Made by a program: the position numbers and the translations under genes. The notes under the pieces were generated by a model, which was not told where the DNA came from, made no database searches, and saw only the letters and a list, made by a program, of their open reading frames with translations. This document shows, piece after piece, positions 41,277 through 50,075 of a DNA stretch of 64,000 bases. This DNA is from a virus. The first letter of the stretch is position 1. The number at the start of each line of letters is the position of its first letter. The DNA is taken from positions 62,001 through 126,000 of IMG/VR virus record IMGVR_UViG_3300020411_003736. The stretch is one strand, 5' to 3'.

Positions 41277-43376
41277 TTATTTTTGAGCTTTTTTAATCCA
41301 ATATTCTGCTGGATTATTATGTTTCATTCTACTTGAATATACATTACTCGGTGTTATTTTGCCTTTATTATTAACCATATAACCCTGGTCAGGATCCCAA
41401 CCATGCCAAACCACACTATCTGTTCCATTTGAATGAACTCTTTTTACATAAGTTTTCTTATCTCTCTTGTAAGTTACATAATCAGAATTAGAATATGATT
41501 GTGTTTTCATTCCTCGTTCAGGATGATTGTAAACCATTGTAGCCACCCATTGATTAAAGTGATAGAATTCCATTCGTTTTTGTGCATTTTCCAAACCTTC
41601 ACTACTTTTCATTTTTTCTTGATTCAATCTTTTTAACTGATTCTTAGCTGCATTTTTAGCTTTACCCATAACCTCTTCCAACACATCACTATCTCTAAAT
41701 TGTGGATAGTATTCATAAAGAGTATTTAAGTTATCCTCATACATCTGTTTTAATTCATCATCACTTATTGGTTTTTGAGCTTCATCAGAATCAGGAAATA
41801 ATCTATCATAATAGTCTGTTAAACCTTTCAATACATTTAAAGTACCTTTTCTCTTCTCGCCATTTACAGTAATCTCAACATCGTTGTCCTTATAGCTAGA
41901 GTTTTCATTTTTATTTGGCATCTGTGAAGCACCACCACCAGCAAACTTAACAGATGTCCCCTTTATGTATAAGACTCCATCATCGGCATGCCTACCATCT
42001 ACAGATGTTACAGTTGATTTAATTTGATCACCACCCATTACAGATAACACATCGGATGTTTTAAAGTTTCCAGATGATGGTATGTAAGTTTCAATTCCCT
42101 TATTTAAAAGACTCATAGCTTCAAATGTCTCCGCCATATATGCAGTCATATTTACAAATTCATTCACACCATTAGGATTATTAATCTTTGTTGCTGCCAT
42201 AATATCCAAACAAACTTGGTCGAATTCTTCTTGTAACTTTTGTCTAGCACCAGTAGTTGCCGCATTGTTCTTTTCTTCTTCCAATTGTTGAAGTTTTTTC
42301 AAACCACTTTTTACATTACTAGCGATTTCAATATTAAATTCATCGGTTAATTGGCTTTCAATTTTATCAAACATATCTATCATATTATTTGAAGCATTAA
42401 CAATACATTCTGTTCTACCCTCATCAGTATGAGCTGAATTTATATCACAAAATTCAACCTCACCATCTGGTAAAGTTTCTAATTTTTTCTGTGCTAATGG
42501 ATCGTTAGGATCAGCCTTAATCGTAAACTTTCTTTCACCTATGGTAACTTCTTTGGAAACAATCTTACCATCTTTCATATTCGTTTTTACTGTTCCGACT
42601 TTTCTTTTGGTATGAACTTCATTTGGAGCGACAGCAGTTCTACTTATTCCACCTGGTTTAGGTGGTACTTTAACTCCAGCCTTTTCAAACACATCAACAA
42701 TATTTTTTTGCCCAACACTACCCTCATTTTTAGTTCCTGTGGCATACCTATATTTACTACCAACATAAAGTTTTGCTTTATTTGCTTTTCCAGGTTGTAG
42801 ATAAATTGGTTTTGTTAGTTCATACTTATCAACCAAAGTCTGTGCTAATATCCTTGCCTCTTCCTTTTTCCCATCTTTTAACAATTCTTCAACTTTGTTA
42901 GCTGTCTTTTCAATTAGTGGATAAACAATCTCTTTATTTTGTGCTAAAACTGTACCAATCTTTTCACCCGGCATCACAAGATCCAAGTCAGGCATCTCTA
43001 TTCCACTAACAACAGTTCCTTTTTGAGACTGAGTCTTATTATCACTATCACCGGCATCATCAGGTTTATCATCCTTTTCCTTTGCTTTCTTTATTTTTTC
43101 AATATCATCCTTAGAAGCGTTTTTCTTAATTACTGTATGTTTATCTTTATTAACATTTTTAACTGTGTATATATTACCTGTTTTTTTATTCTTTACGACA
43201 TGATCTTCATCCAAAGCCAATATAACAGATTCTATTATTTTAGAATCAATACCTCGTTGTAAACATAAATCTCTCAATATAGATACATGACCAGCATCCT
43301 TTGGATCGGGTGTACCATTATGTACTCTAACTCTCCACTCTAAAAATAAAGATTCAACTAATGGATGTATTTTCAC
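41277..43376 (-). CDS. Large unknown protein, probable virion component
   Basis: A 699-residue hydrophilic protein. The N-terminus (VESLFLEWRVRVHNGTPDPKDAGHVSILRDLCLQRGI) forms a short helical module, a type I recall at the front of several T4-like phage proteins. A Lys/Asp-rich low-complexity stretch (about 75-115) follows, then a long alpha/beta region with CDINSAHTDEGRTECIVNASN and SVDGRHADDGVLYIKGTSVKFAGGGASQ. The C-terminus has YHFNQWVATMVYNHPERGM and a basic tail. No enzyme motif is certain. Size, solubility and position near tail genes suggest a structural or ejected protein. Confidence 0.5.
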   Translation of the reverse strand: MKIHPLVESLFLEWRVRVHNGTPDPKDAGHVSILRDLCLQRGIDSKIIESVILALDEDHVVKNKKTGNIYTVKNVNKDKHTVIKKNASKDDIEKIKKAKEKDDKPDDAGDSDNKTQSQKGTVVSGIEMPDLDLVMPGEKIGTVLAQNKEIVYPLIEKTANKVEELLKDGKKEEARILAQTLVDKYELTKPIYLQPGKANKAKLYVGSKYRYATGTKNEGSVGQKNIVDVFEKAGVKVPPKPGGISRTAVAPNEVHTKRKVGTVKTNMKDGKIVSKEVTIGERKFTIKADPNDPLAQKKLETLPDGEVEFCDINSAHTDEGRTECIVNASNNMIDMFDKIESQLTDEFNIEIASNVKSGLKKLQQLEEEKNNAATTGARQKLQEEFDQVCLDIMAATKINNPNGVNEFVNMTAYMAETFEAMSLLNKGIETYIPSSGNFKTSDVLSVMGGDQIKSTVTSVDGRHADDGVLYIKGTSVKFAGGGASQMPNKNENSSYKDNDVEITVNGEKRKGTLNVLKGLTDYYDRLFPDSDEAQKPISDDELKQMYEDNLNTLYEYYPQFRDSDVLEEVMGKAKNAAKNQLKRLNQEKMKSSEGLENAQKRMEFYHFNQWVATMVYNHPERGMKTQSYSNSDYVTYKRDKKTYVKRVHSNGTDSVVWHGWDPDQGYMVNNKGKITPSNVYSSRMKHNNPAEYWIKKAQK

Positions 43377-44538
43377 TCATTTCCCCGTAATTTTTTCCTA
43401 TTTTCATCTTTATCATAAAACCATCATTCTCAAGAATATTTTTAATATCTTTCAAAAGTCCTTTTCCATCTTTTTTTGAATAATCAAATAAAAAACTATC
43501 ATAATTATAAAGTACAATGTCTGTACCCTTATTTAATAAATAGTTGTGTATTTCCTTTAACAATATAACATTTCTTTCCGTCTCATATGACTGAATGTAG
43601 TAATTAAATAACTTCTGTGGGTTTAAATCACCCAAATTAGCCTTTTTTATCGGCCTCTTATAAATATGTGATTTTATAAATTTCTTACTTATATATTCAT
43701 CATAAAAAATCTTAACCAGTCTATCAACACCTCTAAAAAACTTACTCTTTTTCAATACATTTGGTCTTATACCACCATATAGATTTTGAAATGTTATATT
43801 TTTAGCCTCATCCCTCGATACATCAAAATCATTAGCTAATTTATCATACACATATACATCCCCAAATTCATAATCTATCAATTTCGAAATTAACCTTGGA
43901 TGATATGATTCAAAATCAAATTCAATGAACGCATCATTTTCTGGAACAAAACACTCTCTTTGTTTTGGCGTCAAAGCAGCATAATTAATATTATTTATAG
44001 CATTTGATGGCCGTGATGTTGTAGTAAAAAAATTATAATTCTGATACACTCTATCTTTATATATTATATTCCCTCTAAAATCAAAAGTATCTCTAAACTT
44101 TTTCTCATTAACCTTAATACCATTCTTTTCTATATTATAAAATGCTCTAGTAAAATCCTTATGAAATTTCCCAAAATCATTTAAATTAATATTAGATTCT
44201 ATCTTATCAATAGCTATTGATTTAGCCTTCTCAACCATTTTTTGTAGTGGATAGTAATAACCGAACCCCCCAAATTCAGAATAGAAATTATCGAATTCAA
44301 ATTTGTACTTTGGTTCATTATATAACCAATAATTAACAACATTTATATCAGCAAAATCTATTTCATGTCTTAAAAATGTCCTATAATCAAAACCAACATA
44401 CATATTACTTTTATCTATATTATCAATATCCTTCTCCCTATGTTTTGCAAAAATAATATCTTCTTCATACATAAAGACAAGTTTATTAAGTGGGTGGCAT
44501 TTAGATAGATTTGGATGTTTAGTTGCAGTTATCCCCAT
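43354..44538 (-). CDS. Family A-type DNA polymerase core without exonuclease domain
   Basis: The 394-residue protein has, in order, a TSRPSN segment (174-179; compare TGRLSS of Pol I) and motif A FIEFDFESYHPR (D208, R215). The O-helix RDEAKNITFQNLYG follows (R242, K246, F250, Y254), matching RRAAKAINFGLIYG in E. coli Pol I. Then come IQSYETE (Gln316) and motif C NYDSF (D347). Thus both catalytic Asp residues and the nucleotide-binding Arg, Lys and Tyr are present; Glu710 is His and the Glu after the motif C Asp is Ser. No 3'-5' exonuclease motifs precede it. It lies among structural genes, overlapping the 699-residue unknown by 23 bases. The phage already has gp43, so this could serve repair, primer or terminal reactions. 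Confidence 0.8.
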   Translation of the reverse strand: MGITATKHPNLSKCHPLNKLVFMYEEDIIFAKHREKDIDNIDKSNMYVGFDYRTFLRHEIDFADINVVNYWLYNEPKYKFEFDNFYSEFGGFGYYYPLQKMVEKAKSIAIDKIESNINLNDFGKFHKDFTRAFYNIEKNGIKVNEKKFRDTFDFRGNIIYKDRVYQNYNFFTTTSRPSNAINNINYAALTPKQRECFVPENDAFIEFDFESYHPRLISKLIDYEFGDVYVYDKLANDFDVSRDEAKNITFQNLYGGIRPNVLKKSKFFRGVDRLVKIFYDEYISKKFIKSHIYKRPIKKANLGDLNPQKLFNYYIQSYETERNVILLKEIHNYLLNKGTDIVLYNYDSFLFDYSKKDGKGLLKDIKNILENDGFMIKMKIGKNYGEMSENTSIS

Positions 44539-44575
44539 ACCTTAATATAACCCCTTTTTATTTAAAATTCAAGAT

Positions 44576-47500
44576 TTATTTTTGGGTACTAGAAGTATTT
44601 CTTTCATTAGGATTTGATGGAACAAAAGGACCCTTTATTGCTCTTGATTTCTCTTCTTTTAAAAATTGTTCTACTGGATCTTTCAACCCTCTCATATAAT
44701 AAATGAAATCTTTTTCTATTGATTCCAAAAATCCTTTATAATCTCCATCCCAACCTGAATCAATAATAGTTTTGGGGACATATATAGCATTTATCGATAC
44801 TTGATAACGATCTGTAGGTTTAAATGCATAATATTGATGTTTAGCACCATTAAATGGATAGGATATGAGGAAAATTGGGTTAAATAACTCCACATTATTT
44901 TTTCCCCAACCAGACTTTGTGTCTGTTGTTGTTTTACTTAGCGGACCATTTCTATAATCCGTATTCATCTTTTTCAAATCAATAATTTGAGAAAATATTT
45001 CATATAATCCGAGACCTTTCCTAGTAGAAGCTCCAAACTTATTCGTTACATGCTCTTCAACAAAATCCCATGCATCATATAAAATAAGATTGGAAACATT
45101 AGATTTTATTTCTCCCCTTTTTTTGGTGTGAACCAATGGAAAATCATTCTTTGATCTTTCAAAAAGTTTTGTTTCATTCGGATAGTTTTTTTCGGAAAGT
45201 ATATTATTCTGGCAAGCATAAATAAAAGCTACTTCTTCCAATCCATCTTTAGGTACTGTAAACTTAGTAAATAAATTTTTATCCTTTATATCATTTCTAT
45301 TTTTATTTGTCCCATCAAATGTATTTAACAAAATATCAAAGCCAGCATGTGAATCTTTTTTTATAGTATTAACTATTCCATTTGTAAAATTTTTTCCTAA
45401 ATCACCTTGTAATTCACGAGAATAATCAAGTCCCAATTTTACAATAATATCTTCTTGGTTAAGCTGAATTTTTTCTATTTTACTAGGTTTAGGTCTCATC
45501 ATTGAATTATATGTCACTTCCCAACCATTTGTGTCAACTTTATGATCTATACCCACTATTTGAAAATAGACTCTTTCCTTATAGCGTTCAGGTAAATAAT
45601 TAACATTAAAAATATCACCAATCTGTAGCAAATTATTACCATAAACAGTAACTGATAACTCTATAGGTAAAATTGGTGATATTGAAGTCTCTTTTTGCTT
45701 AAACATATTATTTCTTTTAGCTAAACCTTTATAATATTCTTTACCTGTACTAGCTGTAATTATCACCTTTCCCTTTTCATCTTCATTAGGATCCAAATCC
45801 ATAGGAGCTGGTGGTATCGTATCTCTACTATCTTTCGCAATACCAGCCTTTATCCTTTCAACATTTTCATTATATACACTTAAAGCTCTTCCGAATCCAT
45901 CAGTACTTGTTGTATCATTCTTTAAGCCTGGCTTTAACTTACCAAAATCAATACTCACTGTAGTATATTCATCAAACTCATTACTACCACCAATATCTGG
46001 TAAACTTTTCAAAAGAACATCTTTTCCCTCAAACTTTGGTCCTAAAACTTTTAATAAATTTAATGTCTTTAATATCCCCTCATCAAATTGATGATTATCA
46101 AAGCCAGAATTACTTATTGCCAACATACTTGCCATCCCAGCCTTTGGTGTCTGATATTTCAAATCAAAGTTTTTTACAAAACCATTTCCACTAGTGAGGT
46201 CAAATATAAATTTTACATCTTCGGGTAAAGGTTCATTTACATCATAAAATCCTATCTGAGAACCAGCATCAATCAATTGTTTTTCACCATTAATTCTCGT
46301 ACCTAAATCTTTTTTAGGACTAGCCATCTTTATCTTCCAAATATTCTGTGATTCTGAATTTATGGTTTCCCAAATATGTTCTAAAGCATCATTTACATTA
46401 TGTTTTCTATTAAAAGCTGAAACAATTAAGGATGTTTTAATAAACAATTCTCTAATTGGTATAACCCCATTAGCAACATCATCTTCAAAAGTTGGATTCG
46501 GATCACCATTGTAAGATTTTTCCCAACCATCAATGGTTGGTAATAAAAACGATTGTAACTTCTCACCCTTCGCCAAAGGTTGTGTTTGTACTTTATATAA
46601 ATCAGAACTATATCTTATTCTACTTTTTGATGAATCAAAACCATAAGTTAATTTCTCATCAGGTGTCTTAGATACTGTTTCACCATCTTTCATTGTAACC
46701 ACACTCTTTACAAAGTTGTTTAAAAACAAATCCTCAAATAAACCATAACAGATATATAAAGACTCTTCCTCTTCACCAACCTCATTTTCCTCATTAGCCT
46801 TTACTGCATATCTTGAATAATATCCTTTACCACTACCACGATAGTCTAAAATATCTTGATAATAAACTCCCCTCTTTATATCCTCTTCCCCCAAAACACC
46901 CAAAGCTGTTGGGTTTGTATATGAATCAAAAAAAGCCATTGAAGCTTCACTATAATCATTTACATCAAATGGATTTTCTTTAAGACCTTCATATTTTCGT
47001 AAAATTTCATCATTACCAGTCAAATATGATATAATAACATCTTCCAACATATTAGAAAATAAAAATTTCAAAGAATTATCTTCCGTTACCTCAGCATCCA
47101 ACAATGAATAATTTCGTGAAACCATCTCCACTGAACATTTATAACTTCCCAATTCTGTAACACTAGCGTCATATTTTCTAACAACACCTATTACAACCTC
47201 TAATTCACCCAAATTATCATGAACATTTTTCTTTATATCAGTATCAAACTTCTCCATAGACAATGTACCATCACTAATCATTTTTTGTGGATCATACAAT
47301 TTGTATCTTTCAGTACTCCATCCGAAGTCTACACAAACCATTGCGCCTGGCCTCAGAAAAAATGGTAGGAATATTTCCTCAAAATCCCTTTTGTTATGAA
47401 CCTCAAACTCCACATTAGTAGATCTAAGAGCACCCAACGCACCCTCAGATTTAGAAGATATGGAAGTGATGCCGGCAGTTGGTTTTAAAAACTGATTGCT

Positions 47501-47791
47501 TATATTTTGTTTTTGATATTCACTAGATTCTAAAATATTATGCTGTTCGTAATTAAAACCTCTATTTTCATTTACAGAATGAAATACTGTTTTATGATCA
47601 CTCGAACCACTTATTGTAATTCGTGTAGCAGTCCACATTCTGGCAAATGGTGTCCTACCACCCAAATAATCATCATAATTTGGATTCACACTATCCAAAG
47701 GTGCTACAGAACCTGATAGTTGTATTGAACTTAATTTTTTTAGGACATTTTCAGGAGGGTTTCCTCCAAATATTCTTTTTTCTGTGGACAT
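44576..47791 (-). CDS. Large baseplate-hub-like tail protein
   Basis: A 1071-residue protein whose middle segment PILPIELSVTVYGNNLLQIGDIFNVNYLPERYKER and VYFQIVGIDHKVDTNGWEVTYNSMMRP resemble the late-control/gp27-type hub domains that form the tail's central ring. The early FARMWTATRITISG and FFLRPGAMVCVDFGWS are beta-rich. It follows the LysM baseplate gene by a shared base. It would sit at the tip of the tube and bind the cell-puncturing device. No lysozyme motif was seen. The gp27/gpD assignment rests on pattern and position. Confidence 0.55.
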   Translation of the reverse strand: MSTEKRIFGGNPPENVLKKLSSIQLSGSVAPLDSVNPNYDDYLGGRTPFARMWTATRITISGSSDHKTVFHSVNENRGFNYEQHNILESSEYQKQNISNQFLKPTAGITSISSKSEGALGALRSTNVEFEVHNKRDFEEIFLPFFLRPGAMVCVDFGWSTERYKLYDPQKMISDGTLSMEKFDTDIKKNVHDNLGELEVVIGVVRKYDASVTELGSYKCSVEMVSRNYSLLDAEVTEDNSLKFLFSNMLEDVIISYLTGNDEILRKYEGLKENPFDVNDYSEASMAFFDSYTNPTALGVLGEEDIKRGVYYQDILDYRGSGKGYYSRYAVKANEENEVGEEEESLYICYGLFEDLFLNNFVKSVVTMKDGETVSKTPDEKLTYGFDSSKSRIRYSSDLYKVQTQPLAKGEKLQSFLLPTIDGWEKSYNGDPNPTFEDDVANGVIPIRELFIKTSLIVSAFNRKHNVNDALEHIWETINSESQNIWKIKMASPKKDLGTRINGEKQLIDAGSQIGFYDVNEPLPEDVKFIFDLTSGNGFVKNFDLKYQTPKAGMASMLAISNSGFDNHQFDEGILKTLNLLKVLGPKFEGKDVLLKSLPDIGGSNEFDEYTTVSIDFGKLKPGLKNDTTSTDGFGRALSVYNENVERIKAGIAKDSRDTIPPAPMDLDPNEDEKGKVIITASTGKEYYKGLAKRNNMFKQKETSISPILPIELSVTVYGNNLLQIGDIFNVNYLPERYKERVYFQIVGIDHKVDTNGWEVTYNSMMRPKPSKIEKIQLNQEDIIVKLGLDYSRELQGDLGKNFTNGIVNTIKKDSHAGFDILLNTFDGTNKNRNDIKDKNLFTKFTVPKDGLEEVAFIYACQNNILSEKNYPNETKLFERSKNDFPLVHTKKRGEIKSNVSNLILYDAWDFVEEHVTNKFGASTRKGLGLYEIFSQIIDLKKMNTDYRNGPLSKTTTDTKSGWGKNNVELFNPIFLISYPFNGAKHQYYAFKPTDRYQVSINAIYVPKTIIDSGWDGDYKGFLESIEKDFIYYMRGLKDPVEQFLKEEKSRAIKGPFVPSNPNERNTSSTQK

Positions 47792-48072
47792 TACTTTAGT
47801 TTAGCTTCGTCTAATGATATCGGTACTCTGATTTGAGTTCCAGCTTCAATATTATTTGTCTTTAGTTTATTTACTGAAGCTATGAACCACCAAAACGAAC
47901 TATCTCCATAATATTGTTGAGCTAACAAATCACATCTATCACCAGCCGTAGCTATTAATAACAAATCTGAATTCTTTTCCTCTACTTTTCTAAATTGTGC
48001 GGTAGATAACGAAGAACCTGTTCTTTTTTCATCATCAATATCAATTCTACTTATTTGTTCATACCTACTCAT
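47791..48072 (-). CDS. gp53: LysM-domain baseplate protein (gp53-like)
   Basis: The 93-residue protein ends with LLIATAGDRCDLLAQQYYGDSSFWWFIASVNKLKTNNIEAGTQIRVP, a LysM-type fold (D-x-L-A-x-x-Y-Y-G-x...W-x-I-A..N...G-x-x-I-R-V-P). T4 gp53 and Mu/P2 gpX-type baseplate proteins carry this domain to join wedges to the hub. The first 40 residues are charged and probably extended. It follows the 659-residue baseplate gene by 14 bases. Confidence 0.75.
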   Translation of the reverse strand: MSRYEQISRIDIDDEKRTGSSLSTAQFRKVEEKNSDLLLIATAGDRCDLLAQQYYGDSSFWWFIASVNKLKTNNIEAGTQIRVPISLDEAKLK

Positions 48073-48086
48073 TGATTATAACTCCT

Positions 48087-50066
48087 TTATCCTTGGTATC
48101 CATAAAATCCACCTTTTTGATTTAATTGTGGTGGCTTTTTGTTCAATATCTGATAACTTATAGCCACATCAATCAATTTAGGTAAATTTGTATCAGCATC
48201 CCAATCTCCACTATCACCAACAGTATAGGATAATGATTTAAGAAATCCAAATTGCCCCTTCTTCCGTGTTCCAATATGTGCCATATAAAGCTCTGTAAAT
48301 GGGGCTTTCATTCTTGTTAGCGAATTAGAATTTACATCATCTTCATATTTAGGATATGCTAAACTTGTCAATCTATCTATCTTTTCATACATAGATGTCA
48401 ATTCATCTTTATTATTGGGATATAATCTCAAATTAAAACTTAAATCCCTATCCCCTCTTTCATACAAATAAACAGGTTCACTTCTACCGATATAGTTTGT
48501 TGATGTAAATGATGGGTTTGCATTTTCCGTTATACCAGTCACAAATCCTCTGAAATATATAAATTGATTATCTCTCAAATCCTTTATCCTAACATAGAAA
48601 TCATTTGGTTTTAATTTAGTATCAAATTCTAACTTTTTCTCAACTACTTTTGATTTAGCAATAATATCATCTGTTTCATATCTATTTTTAGGAATTTTGT
48701 ATACTAAATTATTAAATGGTAATTTTTGTTTGGCCTTTGCAGTTTTTTTATTTAGTAATGGGTTTTCTGCTTTTGCATCGTTTTTAGATTGAACAGTACC
48801 CACTTCTACACTTACTGGATTTCTCTTTTCATCAAGACCGGTCATAGTAAAAGTTCTAAATCTTAATTTCTGCATTGGTAATTGATTTATAACATCATTT
48901 GTAACACCCAATTGAAAAATCTTACTTAGTTCTTCTTGCCCAGATCTTACCAAAGTACCATAATTTAATACCAAAGTACCCACTCTTGGATTAGTCAATT
49001 TCTGATATGATGAATTTACAAAATTTAAAAATCCAGTGTTACCATATGTTGGTGTTGGTAAAGCTTTACCAAAAGAAATAGTATTACCCAATAATCTAGC
49101 ATTGGATGTGTTTACTATACCCGAAACAGCCCCTTTAAAAGCTTGTTTAGCAGCCTCTTTTAATTGATTAAGTGTTTGGTTTAAACTAAAATCCGCTAAG
49201 GTAAAAGCTCTTGGATACTCTGGCCAAAGTCTCGTAGGTGATATGGTGAACACCGATGAGAAAGCAGCGGCAGTAACATTCTGTCTAGTTCTGAATTCAC
49301 TTCCTGCCTGACTATCATAAAACTTATTCAACCTCGATATATCATCTTTCGAAGCATTGAATGGTATTAAATCTCTATTATTACCTTCCTGTACCCCACC
49401 ACTTTTTGTTATACCAATATTATTGACGATATATGGTTCTTTACCACGTAAAGTTTCAACAGAACTCATTATATCCATATTACTCCAAGCCTGCCCTTTG
49501 GTGGATTCTAAAGTGTTTATGACTATCTTATTACCATTCTCATCTGTCCTACCAGTATCGATTAACTTCCTATCAAGCTTCGCTGTATGGTTCACATTAT
49601 ATAGTGTATCAAAAACGAAATCCCCCACACCCAATCTATTATCCTTCCCAATCTCAATGTTCAATTCTTTCTTTCTAACCTTAGGATCGATAACATTACC
49701 TGAATATCCACCATATAAGTCCAACTCTGCGTCACCACCCTTCCTATCCAAAGTGGTTGTACCATTGGATACAGTCTTTGCAATCGGGCTATCAATCTGC
49801 CCTTTTGTAATCTTATCAATATAAATTAAGTCATTGTGGCGATTCTGTGTACCAAAGCTATGTTCATCATCATCTATTAATGATTGACCAGATTTTAATT
49901 GAAGTGATTTATTAGCAAAAACAGAATCCTTTATCGGTGTTTCCGAATAAGCACCAAATTCATTATTATCCAACTTATCATTAACAATAGAATTTGCCTT
50001 ATCAACCTTTTCCAAAGAATTTTGAGATATGTCACTAAATACGCTTGATAAATTTTCTAAACCCAT
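48087..50066 (-). CDS. Baseplate/tail-tube initiator-like protein
   Basis: A 659-residue protein. The C-terminal part has FYVRIKDLRDNQFIYFRGFVTGITENANPSFTSTNYIGRSEPVYLYERGDRDLSFNL, then YEKIDRLTSLAYPKYE and a beta strand GFLKSLSYTVGDSGDW. The Y-x-GRSEPVYLY...R-x-LSF-x-L pattern is that of gp48/gp54-type proteins on which T4 tail tube polymerisation starts. The N-terminal 400 residues are Asn/Ser/Thr-rich with no known domain. The gene lies between tape measure and LysM protein. Confidence 0.6.
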   Translation of the reverse strand: MGLENLSSVFSDISQNSLEKVDKANSIVNDKLDNNEFGAYSETPIKDSVFANKSLQLKSGQSLIDDDEHSFGTQNRHNDLIYIDKITKGQIDSPIAKTVSNGTTTLDRKGGDAELDLYGGYSGNVIDPKVRKKELNIEIGKDNRLGVGDFVFDTLYNVNHTAKLDRKLIDTGRTDENGNKIVINTLESTKGQAWSNMDIMSSVETLRGKEPYIVNNIGITKSGGVQEGNNRDLIPFNASKDDISRLNKFYDSQAGSEFRTRQNVTAAAFSSVFTISPTRLWPEYPRAFTLADFSLNQTLNQLKEAAKQAFKGAVSGIVNTSNARLLGNTISFGKALPTPTYGNTGFLNFVNSSYQKLTNPRVGTLVLNYGTLVRSGQEELSKIFQLGVTNDVINQLPMQKLRFRTFTMTGLDEKRNPVSVEVGTVQSKNDAKAENPLLNKKTAKAKQKLPFNNLVYKIPKNRYETDDIIAKSKVVEKKLEFDTKLKPNDFYVRIKDLRDNQFIYFRGFVTGITENANPSFTSTNYIGRSEPVYLYERGDRDLSFNLRLYPNNKDELTSMYEKIDRLTSLAYPKYEDDVNSNSLTRMKAPFTELYMAHIGTRKKGQFGFLKSLSYTVGDSGDWDADTNLPKLIDVAISYQILNKKPPQLNQKGGFYGYQG

Positions 50067-50075
50067 TATATTCCT

